DNA of 64,000 nucleotides from Lytechinus pictus (taxonomy: Eukaryota; Echinodermata; Echinoidea; Temnopleuroida; Toxopneustidae), in NCBI RefSeq assembly GCF_037042905.1, contig NC_087252.1, positions 25,282,994 to 25,346,993 on the forward strand. The letters are read 5' to 3'. Below are positions 55,316-64,000 of this stretch, one piece after another. The notes under the pieces were generated by a model that was not told the DNA's origin, ran no database searches, and saw nothing but the letters and a program-made list of their open reading frames with translations. The translations under genes were made by a program, and so were the position numbers. The first letter of the stretch is position 1, and every line of letters begins with the position of its first letter.

Positions 55316-56270
55316 GCTTGACAACTTTTCAGACACTGTACAGCTTCATGCCTTCCTGCTCTTAGACCCAGTTGAAGTGTACACGAGAAAAATGAGGTGT
55401 AAGATGAGGAGTACAGCCAGCCCCACCAATGGAATAATTTGATTGTAGATGGCCAATTGATACAAGGCAAATACCTAGCAATATGTGAAATGTGATCCAA
55501 TGGGTCTACATGTAGGACTTGGAATTATGAATTGAGCGTACTGACGGGAGCATTTCATGAACAATTTTGCGTCGGACTGATACGCTCTCAGCCAATCAGA
55601 TGCAAGAATTTGGTGTAACTGTAACATCTACTGGTGAAAATTGCTGACAAAACCTTTCATGAAATGCTCCCTGGATCATTCCTCTTGTTTGTTACTTTGT
55701 GTGATCAGTGAAAAAAGAAGCAATTTGGGATCACCTATCTAACGCATTCTATGTACGAACATGATTTTGATTACAAAATATATTGCATTTACAGTGTAAT
55801 ATTCTCTTTCCTCCTCTCTCATCGCTCTTCGGTTTCTCTCCCTCTACATTTCTCACTCTGTCTACTCACTTTTCCTCACTTTATTTTCCCCCTGATCTCT
55901 CTCTCTTGTTCTTTTCTCTTATACCTCAGTCACAATTTCCCTACCGCCACCATACGGCGAGTCGAAAACAGCCGTTTTAACATTTTTTATACCAGCTTCA
56001 TACGGGTGGTCTGAATAAAATTACGGTAGATAAAACGGCTATTTTCGACTGTACAGCGGCCACAGATGAAATGTGTCTAAGGTATTACTGCTTTATTTCT
56101 CTCTTAATGTCTTTTCCAATGCTTCGTTCTCTCTCCAATTCTGTCTCTCTCTATTTCTTTTCCTTTTCCTCTCTGTTCAAGCCTTTTTGCTTACATTTAC
56201 CCACTCCATACATTGATTTCTTGTGGAATGTGGAGAGTGGTTTCTGAATAAAATATTGTATTCAAAGCAA
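55316..56270 (+). other. ETFB: Possible spliced 3' UTR exon of ETFB
   Basis: A pyrimidine tract with CTCTCCAG acceptor at 55315 fits the donor at 53709/53710 just after the ETFB stop. AATAAA lies at 56247-56252. A 3' UTR intron five bases after the stop would not trigger nonsense decay. No conserved coding frame is seen. It includes a MITE at 55546-55671. Confidence 0.3.
55546..55671. mobile_element. Short MITE of the GCATTTCATGA family
   Basis: The left end GGGAGCATTTCATGA and right end TTTCATGAAATGCTCCC are inverted, with a CTCAGCCAATCAG core as in 18549-18708. Confidence 0.8.
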
Positions 56271-56279
56271 TTTATTTGG

Positions 56280-57630
56280 AACTTATCGAGCAGTTCATCA
56301 TTTAAAAAAAAACAAGCACTCTTTACACATGAGCGATGATTAATATTTAATCACAACAGGAAAAATATGTAATGAGATGATGCTTTTTTATTGTTAAATT
56401 AGAAAAGATTGAGAATGATTTTGAGGTGATAAGCATCCTTGTTATTCCTTTGCAAAGGGATTGTCGATGGCTATGTGAATATTGAGACGACTTACAATAT
56501 TTAATATGAAATTAATAGATTCCGTCATAGACATATATGTGATTATATGTATTTGTTTCAATATTCACGGCCCATATTCCAAATTTTTTGACAAATGTTC
56601 TTGTATGTTCCATGGGAAATGTTGAATAAATATATTGACATAAAAAATACTGATGTGGCTGTATTTGTCTTCTGTACATATCAATGTGTATGTTTTAAGT
56701 TTATATTAATGTGGCTCTTTGTTTCAGGTTGCCCTTATGATTAGTTAATATTGATAAAAGCCGAAAAATAGAGAAAAAATATTGTGAAGGTTTGATGATA
56801 ATCCATCAAATGATAACAGAGTTACATTTGTTTTAAAAGTTTTGATTTGTAACGTCATTGGCAAGCAGCTCCCCCATTTGATGTATGGTATGAATTCTCC
56901 AAAACGCCATTTTCCCTAAAAATTTTAAGTATTTTTGTTTGTGCAGGATATATTATCAGATGCATCATTCCACACCCCTTGTCTATAAAAAAATATTTGT
57001 ATTCCTCCTTTTGATTTGATTTTTGAAGTATTAAGATATTTTGGAATTAATTTAACACTATATATTGGGAAGCTGTTCACATAAGTCACAAATAAAAAAA
57101 AAAGTTCGAAAGTGCATGCATAACTCTGTTTGATGGATTTTTATGATACTTCACCAATAATGTTCTCTAATTTTTCTGATTTTTTACATGAACTTATCGG
57201 GGTTGAAATTCCTCGGTAAGAAAAAATTGCATGTTCAAACACCTTTTGTATTATTTTTATGTCTATTAGATTACTTTTTGTCATTTTACTCCAAACAAGC
57301 TGTAAAGGAAATACACTGAAATACAGCATACATATCAATCATCTTCCTGGGACAGTGGGGTGCTGATGCAAGATTAGCATCCCTGGAAATTTGGTTGATA
57401 TGCTATAATTTGGAGGTTTGACCAAAGTAACCTTCAAACTTCTTCAAAATAACCTTTTTGAGTGATAAAAAAAGTTCCAGTCGGAAATCACCTTCATTTG
57501 GCAGTGAAAACCTTTATATTTATTTTTTTATTTTTTTTTGCTTGTCAAATCAGTCTTGATCGTTCTGAATTGGAGACCCCTTTTTTTTTTGGGGGGGGGG
57601 AGGGTCGACAAATTTTTATTAATAAAACAA
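56280..57630. other. Gene-free AT-rich spacer between ETFB and DRC12
   Basis: No exon, RNA gene or named element seen. Confidence 0.45.
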
Positions 57631-57636
57631 CCAACC

Positions 57637-58455
57637 GCGTAGCCAGGATTTCGTCTTGGAGGGGGCGGTAAATGCACAAGAAGCGTGCCAACACTTACAG
57701 AGCGCGCTCCCTAGGGGGTGGGTGCAGGGAGGGGCTTTCGGTGTTTCATAAATTAAAATGAAAAGGAGCCGTCTCTCTTGTCTCTAGTACCTATATCAGC
57801 CCCAATTCAGTTGACTATATTGTGATTTCTAACCTTGTTTTCAAAAGTGATTGTGAACGCACAAAAAAGGGATAAAATGGAGGAAGTTAAAATAATATTA
57901 ACCCCGCGCAAAGCGCGGAAGCTAAAGCGTTTTATCTTTTTTTTTTGCAAAGAAAAGGGTATCCTCCAAGTTATATTGAATACTTCCCTTGGAAAGATCA
58001 GATTTGATTACAAAAAATTTAGCGACAGTGCATATCTTAACTCGCAAAACAGAGGAGAAGAAGGATACATGCCGGGAGGAATTAAGATATTCCTCCCCGT
58101 GCAGAGCAACGAAACTCTGAAATTTTAAAGAGCGGACATTTCATCAAATGCAGATATCTCTAATACCACCATCGGCTCTAATTCAATTGATTTTCTTCTA
58201 AGATTATTGAACTTCATAACAAGAAAAATAGTGCAAAATTCATATATATAAATTTAGAGCAAGAGTGAAGGAGTTTCTTTTTTTAGAAAAAAAAAATAAA
58301 GAGAAAAACCCACAAAGCTACCTTTCTTCCCTTTCTTTCCTTCGCTTTTCCTTTTCTCTATTTTTCCCCTTTTTTTTTTCTTTTTGGGGACTTTTTTTTT
58401 TTTTGGGGGGGGGGGGGGCGACCGCCCCCACCGCCCCCCCCCCCCCTGGCTACGC
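57637..58455. mobile_element. Element with GCGTAGCCAGG ends
   Basis: The left end GCGTAGCCAGGATTTCG pairs with CCCTGGCTACGC; G and C runs lie just inside. Internal frames up to about 97 codons lack recognisable domains. Confidence 0.75.
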
Positions 58456-58539
58456 GCTTGAAAACAACACCCCCTCTTTGAAAATCTTTCTCAGGCCCGT
58501 GATATCCATTGATATAGGTTGCAAAACCTACATAGGATT

Positions 58540-59010
58540 AACCCACAGGAAGCTGAAAGAATGAGAGAAAGATAAGAGAAAAATAATGCAAGACAATAAG
58601 AGAATCGAGGGAGATGGAGAGGGGGGAAGAGAAAAGAAGAAAAGAGAATGGAGGGGAGAGAGTGAGGAGAAGAGAAGTGAGAGGGAAATGAGCTAAGAAA
58701 GAAAAGAGAAGTGAAAGAAGAGAAAAGTGAGAGATATAAATTAGAGAAGCAAAGGAAAGAACGAAAATGATCGAGGGAAGAGAGGAGAGATCATGAAGGA
58801 CAACCAGCATTTGATATGTTGAAATAAAAACGGTTGTTGGGGTGGATTTACCATAGATCCAAGATTTTACCTTTCCTAGCTCCAATACATGCGTGATTAG
58901 CAAGCTCTATCAAATTCAAATGGCCTTAGAACAAAAGATGTTAATAAAATATTAATTGGTCGTAAATCATAGAGGAATATGCCATGCACCTGTTTCTGTG
59001 TCCAATTACT
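58540..59010. other. Purine-rich spacer upstream of DRC12
   Basis: GAGAGAA-rich DNA, then about 180 bases of ordinary sequence leading into the DRC12 promoter. Confidence 0.4.
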
Positions 59011-59019
59011 TAATTGAAT

Positions 59020-59031
59020 TGCGCATGCGCA
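59020..59031. promoter_or_regulatory. NRF1-type palindrome in the DRC12 promoter
   Basis: TGCGCATGCGCA, the palindromic NRF1 recognition sequence, 100 bases before the ATG. A GGTTGCTAAC stretch follows at about 59043 and resembles an RFX half site, as found at cilium genes. There is no TATA box. Binding is inferred. Confidence 0.55.
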
Positions 59032-59130
59032 ATCGAGCGTATTTGGTTGCTAACTGGTGAGCGTGCCGTAACTCCCGTAAAAAGTTGCGGATTCCATTCT
59101 GAGAAACGGTATTATAAACACTTCAAAATT

Positions 59131-59191
59131 ATGCCTCCAAAGAAGAAAGGAAAGGGAAAGAAGGGCAAGAAGAAAGGGAAGAAGAAGAATG
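59131..59191 (+). CDS. CCDC153: DRC12 exon 1
   Basis: Twenty codons, almost all Lys, Gly and Asn after MPP, ending AATG/GTAAGT in phase 1. Confidence 0.8.
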
Positions 59192-62100
59192 GTAAGTATA
59201 TTTTAATATAACTTCTTTTTTTTTTAACGATTTTAGTAGCGAGACACTCGTCAAGCTTTACTTAGTTAATTTGGAGCTCTCCAGCGTGAGTTTGAGGTTA
59301 CCCTGCCCGCTAGTTTCCCTTCCTTCCTGGTTTTCTCCCTCCGCTGCTTTCGGAGATCAGCCCTATGAAGGCAATAGTGAGCGTAAGCTAACGACGCGGT
59401 GCTTACTGACTCTGCTCTGCTCTGCGACTAGCGACTGCGTGCATGTGCAGTCACTGCAGAGCATAAACGATTGACTTTTATTCTAGCGAAACCAGCACCA
59501 AGATGAAGATAAAGACAAATAATGATAATTTAAAAAGAATAACAAGAAGTGGGAAAGAAATAAAGGAAAAAGAGGAAGAAGAAAGAAGAAATTAAGTTTA
59601 ACTTTGAGCACGTTTTTTATAAAGAGGAGAAGGAGGATCAGTAACGTTACTAAAAGTTTTAAAACTCAGATTCTAGTCAGAAAGAAGAAGGTATTAGATA
59701 TCATACATTAAACAAAATCTTATTCCAATTTTGTTAATGTTTCTCAAGTAAAAAACAAAACAGTATTTGAACCCCACCTCCCTTGTTCAAGCCCTTTTGT
59801 TTGATGGTAATGATAGCTGATGCATTGGAAGGATCTTCAAATAAATATGGTAAATTTGTCAGTTTTGTTGAATCGGCATTTCGGAGGAATCGCCGAGGTA
59901 AGAGGTGTACAATATTGTACGTATTCCACTCATTCAATGAGCAAGGTTATGATATAATCTTGTTCTCTGTTACTAGTACATGTATTCCCTGTGTGGTGAA
60001 ATAAGGTTGGCAATGTTTGGCTTATTTTCTCTTGTTCTTGGGGACAAATTCTCATTTTTTTTTACATCGTCAGATTCCATTACAGCAATTCATCATATAA
60101 CTTGGATCTTAAGTATATTTAAGTCTTTTAGTTATTTCTTAGAATTAAAAACAGATTGAAAATGACAATTTTCTTGAAATTCTGCTTTCTACCAATAGAT
60201 GACCTGCACTAAAATATGCCAAAAATTCAAGTTTTTTTTTCAGGCAGGGTGGTAGTGCTCAGTGAATAAGTGACATATTCCAACTATGTACATGTTATAT
60301 TTATAACACAACTACTGGTTTTCTGGTTATATTTTTAATGATTATGTTGAACATGAATTGGTTCATTTTTGTGCAACCTACCTGTTTTATACTAACATCT
60401 TATTCCATTTTGTAACTCCAATGTATGTAATGATCTTTGTTCACCCAATCAGGTATGGGAGGGAAGGCCTGTGGGCCATGGCCATTAAGTTGACCTATTC
60501 CCTACCCAGGCTACCTGGTTGGGTGAGCAAGGTTTAAAAAAATTGTATTTTTTGGTACTCTTTCTTATTGTTGCATTTTACATGCTGTCTTGTTTTTTAT
60601 TTCTGAAAGTGCCAAATAATAACAGTGAAATATCATTCTGTTGAATATTGATAAACATATATAATATTTAAACAATTGTATACTGTCTCTATACAGATGG
60701 AGAGTTGACCATTGAGGATAAATACAAGAAGACAATGCTTGAGATAGATGCCTTGAAAGATCATTTAGGTAAGTACACTGGGCAGGAATTGGGCCTAATT
60801 AATCATTTTATTCATTAAAGGGCTACTTTCACTTAGGTCTTGGGGTATTATTGAACTAATTCGATTAGATACTGTGTAGTATTATTTTTTTTTTTACGGG
60901 CTCCTGTTTGTAGGCACACAATGGAATTTAGGTAACGTAAACTGGGGTAACTCTGGACGCGGGGGTGACTTTGGACATTATTTAATGACACTATGAACAT
61001 TATTTGATAATAATAATTTACATTCATATAGCGCTTCATAATTTTGGTTTCTAAGCACTATATAAATGTAACTATCATTATTAAAATCATGTTAATAATG
61101 TTATTAGATAATGTCCAAAGTCACCCAAATTTACGGTACTGGTGTGCACATTGCAATTCTTACTTCTCTGTAAAGACATGCTTAATGCACCTCACATTGG
61201 AATATTGTAATTAACAACTCATAAGGAAAATAAATTATTTGTTGGAAGGAAAAAAAAACTTGTAACTCTAGTTGCAAAGTTGAGATAGTTTTGAAGAAAA
61301 TGGTTGCCCCGAAGAATGAGGTTTGAGGGATATTTTGGAACAATTTGCATGGTCATTTTCAGTCACTTTTAACTTAAAAAAAAATACCCTCAATAAAATT
61401 GTGGTGTATTTGTATATGAGTTCACTGGAAAAAATATAAGCAGCGAACCTACAATTGTTCAGGATGGGGAGTGGGCGAACTATTGTGTCACCTTCCCCCC
61501 TTTAATAAAATGATGTCATGTATTTATGCGTGTGCATGTGTGTACATAATCCTATCTTTTTTAAGTACCGGTAGATACATGTAGAACTAAGCTTGACCCT
61601 TACATTTTCTATTTTGTTTTACACATGACTCTGCAGACTGGAATAGATAAGAATTTGAAGAGAAATATATTTATCTTTCGAAGATGAAAATTTGCCCATG
61701 TGCCATGAGAGATGATGATTATGCTGTTTCAATTGCTCATTTCTAATTTTATTTTTTTTAAAGATCATTTCATTTTACAGAGATTACGAAGGCAACATTA
61801 TTGGAGAATGACAGAATGTGTGATAAAAAAAAATTGTTGTGTGTCTGATTTTTTCTGAAATCTGCCTTTAAAAGTTATCAGATCAAATGACAAAATGCCA
61901 CTATGTCTGGGTACACCTTTCATACATTATGAAAGCAGTCTATTAAAATTTAAATTAGCTTTACGTCATGATGTTTGTTTGTGCAGCGAATAGGAAGGAG
62001 ATTGCTCGCCGCTCCCAGGCCCAGTCAGAAGAATGGAAGGGACGCATGAAGGATGCAGAAGGAGACGTGGAGCAGCAAAAATCGGACCAAAAAGATGTCA

Positions 62101-63111
62101 TGGCTGGTAAGTGGTATCCACAGTAGGGCATGGTATCCAAAGAGTTGGTAAAGATGGCAGTTGTGGGAATGACCTCAAAATTACTTTTTACAGAATTTAA
62201 TATAATGATCACCAAAGTGTCTGTTTGTATGAATAAAAAATATGTGCCAAAGGATTCTGGAAGAAATTGTGTAATTGCTAAGAATAAATAAGCAAAATAA
62301 GTGCGGATTCGGTCACTTCCGTCGGGTCTTTATTCCAGCAATAATAATACACTGTCCCATGTGTGCCTATCTGTGTTGGCGATCTTCAGTGTGATCGTTT
62401 TTTAGCTAGATATTATGATTTCACAAAGTTCAGTTTATGTAATTGTACCAGATCTAGATCCATGATGATATATCAATTCTTTACCTTGGTTTTACAGACT
62501 TCTCACGAAATCAGTGTTTTACTGCAACTACGTTCATTTAGCTTTAAAGCAAATCTTGATTATAAATTTAAAGTGCCAATTTTAGGGGTTCTTTGGGGAT
62601 GTACAGAACCCTGTTTCACAAGAGCTTAGTTCTTAATCAAATGGCTTTAAAATTTCAATAAACTGTTATTCAACAACATTGTTTTACTGTATTTCAAAAG
62701 TAATTTATGTTTTTTTGGTAATATGAACAATTTTAATTTTCAAGCAGCATTTTCATTTCTTTTTAATTCTTGATAAACCTAATTGAATTTAACTGAATTG
62801 GTTGGATTAATGACCGATGCATGTGCACAGTCCACCCTAGAAATTTATTGTATGATCAATGGCAAATCTTTGTGGTGCATGGTTCCTGTAAGATGAAATT
62901 TACATGCAGAACATGTTTTGTGTAATCTTGTCTAAAAAATGCTTTAACTTTAATGTAACACAAATATTTAACATTTGGACGATTGACCTATGCTAGTTTT
63001 ATTGTATTTTCTTTTCAGACATGACTCGTCAGTACAAGACAAAACAAACTGAAATGGATGCTCATGTAAGGAGATTAGAAGTGGAGCTGCAGAAGGTCAC
63101 AAGTTCATTAA
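59131..63111 (+). CDS. CCDC153: Dynein regulatory complex subunit 12 homologue (5' part, continues past the window)
   Basis: Coding exons: 59131-59191, 60697-60768, 61987-62106 and 63019-63111. All junctions are phase 1, giving 115 complete codons so far. The N-terminus is MPPKKK plus a long Lys/Gly-rich stretch. The rest is charged and heptad-like, predicting a coiled coil: LEIDALKDHL, then MKDAEGDVEQQ, DMTRQYKTKQ and RRLEVELQKV. The Lys-rich start, the LLxDHL-like segment and the MxRQY segment at matching spacing are those I know from DRC12 (CCDC153), a small coiled-coil subunit of the nexin-dynein regulatory complex of motile axonemes. The start at 59131 is chosen because it gives this conserved N-terminus; an in-frame ATG at 59014 lies in the promoter palindrome. 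The 3' exons are outside the window. Confidence 0.82.
59311..59372 (-). repeat. Repeat fragment shared with ETFB intron 1
   Basis: The reverse complement matches 46059-46120: TTCATAGGGCTGATCTCC then GAAAGCAGCGGAGGG and AACCAGGAAGGAAG. It is probably part of the 3' UTR of the LINE at 45130. Confidence 0.7.
60697..60768 (+). CDS. CCDC153: DRC12 exon 2
   Basis: The CTATACAG acceptor and the TTAG/GTAAGT donor are both phase 1. Encodes DGELTIEDKYKK to DALKDHL. Confidence 0.85.
60990..61075 (-). mobile_element. SINE 3' tail fragment
   Basis: ATAATAATAATTTACATTCA and TATAGCGCTTCATAA followed by AAGCACTATATAAATG match the conserved 3' module of families B and C. Confidence 0.6.
61987..62106 (+). 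CDS. CCDC153: DRC12 exon 3
   Basis: The TTGTGCAG acceptor and the GCTG/GTAAGT donor are phase 1, with 40 codons: ANRKEIARRSQ to DQKDVMA, a charged coiled-coil stretch. Confidence 0.87.
63019..63111 (+). CDS. CCDC153: DRC12 exon 4
   Basis: The CTTTTCAG acceptor and the TTAA/GTAAGT donor are phase 1, with 31 codons: DMTRQYKTKQTEM to ELQKVTSSL. The next exon is outside the window. Confidence 0.85.
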
Positions 63112-63336
63112 GTAAGTAGTTCTGACACAAGGAAATTGATAGCGTACTGCACACTAGACCACTGGCAATGCTGAAAAAAGGCCAATGCTAGAGTCACACT
63201 GCTTAAACTGACTCCAGGCTGACAAAACTCTTAATGTTTTTTTAATCATATAGGCTGCTTACTTATTGGTTGGTTTGGAGTTAGTGCTAGTCGATATTTG
63301 ATTTCAATATTATACAAATAATGCATGTAAACGCGT

Positions 63337-63484
63337 GCATGCAGGGCCAAATAATGAACAATGTGCGAGAAGAGCCAATGGATATACCGCACCGAGGTCC
63401 ACAGGACCGAGTGCGGTATATCCATTTGGCGAGTCGAGCACAGAGTTCATTATTTAGGTCCTCTGTGCACAAGAATGCATGCAT
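63337..63484. repeat. Foldback in DRC12 intron 4
   Basis: GCATGCAGGGCCAAATAATGA, interrupted, and GGATATACCGCAC at the left are mirrored by GTGCGGTATATCC and TTCATTATTTAGGTCC at the right. Confidence 0.75.
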
Positions 63485-63570
63485 TGTTTGTTTTATACAC
63501 CCCCCTCCCCTATGTTACTGAGTTGCCCCGAATGCTATATTTTGATCTAAATTCTAGATAATTCTAGACC

Positions 63571-63678
63571 TCGCACTATCCTGCACTCTGACGTCAGAGT
63601 GCAGGATAGAGCATTTGGTATGACGTCAGAGTGCAGGATAGTACATTTGGTATGACGTCAGAGTGCAGGATAGTGCAT
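63571..63678 (+). repeat. Three exact-period 32-bp units with CRE palindromes
   Basis: TGACGTCA occurs at 63589, 63621 and 63653, each followed by GAGTGCAGGATAG. The left flank GCACTATCCTGCACTC makes the first unit a 34-bp palindrome. TGACGTCA is the full CREB/ATF site; binding is inferred. Confidence 0.85.
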
Positions 63679-63719
63679 TTTGGATGCAACAGTGCAGTTC
63701 GCTGAATATCATGTGATCC

Positions 63720-64000
63720 AATGTGTACCAATTAGATTGCAGAACATTCAGTACCCTGAGAGCAGGGAAGGGGGATATGACTTTCATCAGTGCTTGTCCA
63801 TGAAAAACAAGCTTTTATGTACCAAATTATTATGAAGTTCTGTTGGTTTAAAGCAATGTAGAGCAGAATTTTTGGCCAATGAATAGTAATTAGATTATCA
63901 TGATATATTCTGGTCATTTTGTGTTACAGCAATTTATCAGCATTATCATAAAACCATTATAAAATATATCAAAACATGGACCCAACCTATTTTGGGTCAG
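63720..64000. other. DRC12 intron 4, right edge
   Basis: AT-rich with no exon seen before the window ends. Confidence 0.45.

Noticed and set aside
59014..59130. Upstream in-frame start for DRC12
   Set aside because: The ATG at 59014 lies just before the NRF1 palindrome and its added residues look unlike the family; MPPKKK at 59131 fits.

Overview
The window is eukaryotic, nuclear and AT-rich. It has long introns with GT/AG borders, dense non-autonomous transposons, tRNA-derived SINEs, fragments of LINE elements, and microsatellites. The repeat spectrum, together with a cilium gene, an Ig-superfamily receptor and Ly6-like genes, suggests a marine invertebrate deuterostome. A sea-urchin-like echinoderm is my best guess; this is inference and not proven by any single sequence here.

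Layout. (1) About 1.4-17.2 kb, minus strand: exons of a small secreted or GPI-anchored cysteine-rich protein of Ly6/uPAR type. It has a signal-peptide exon at 11855-11915, a cysteine-rich exon at 3271-3408 and a terminal exon with a GPI-type tail at 1435-1778. A further cysteine-rich exon at 7707-7828 is out of frame by one base. Upstream, a tandem segmental duplication (12997-16915 and 16938-19520) carries two near-identical TATA-driven signal-peptide first exons. (2) 19.5-22.9 kb: repeats only, including a large foldback and two tandem copies of a mobile element. (3) 22.9-38.6 kb, plus strand: an eight-exon type I membrane receptor of about 488 residues. It has a V-type Ig domain split over two exons, a second Ig-like domain, a cysteine-rich stalk, one transmembrane helix and a tyrosine-bearing cytoplasmic tail. 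All exon phases fit. (4) 38.6-44.2 kb: repeats and a LINE 3' end. (5) 44.2-53.7 kb, plus strand: the complete five-exon gene for the beta subunit of electron transfer flavoprotein (ETFB, 254 residues), whose introns carry foldbacks, a LINE fragment, a SINE and a hAT-like element. A spliced 3' UTR reaching about 56.3 kb is possible. (6) 59.1 kb to the window end, plus strand: the first four coding exons of a coiled-coil protein matching DRC12/CCDC153 of the axonemal nexin-dynein regulatory complex. It has an NRF1-type palindrome about 100 bp upstream of its start and runs off the right edge.

The genes do not form a pathway: ETFB is mitochondrial, DRC12 is ciliary, and the Ig receptor and Ly6-like gene are cell-surface proteins that may take part in recognition or immunity. 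Much of the remaining DNA consists of elements with inverted ends, and several occur as filled and empty site pairs within the window, which makes their insertion history readable.
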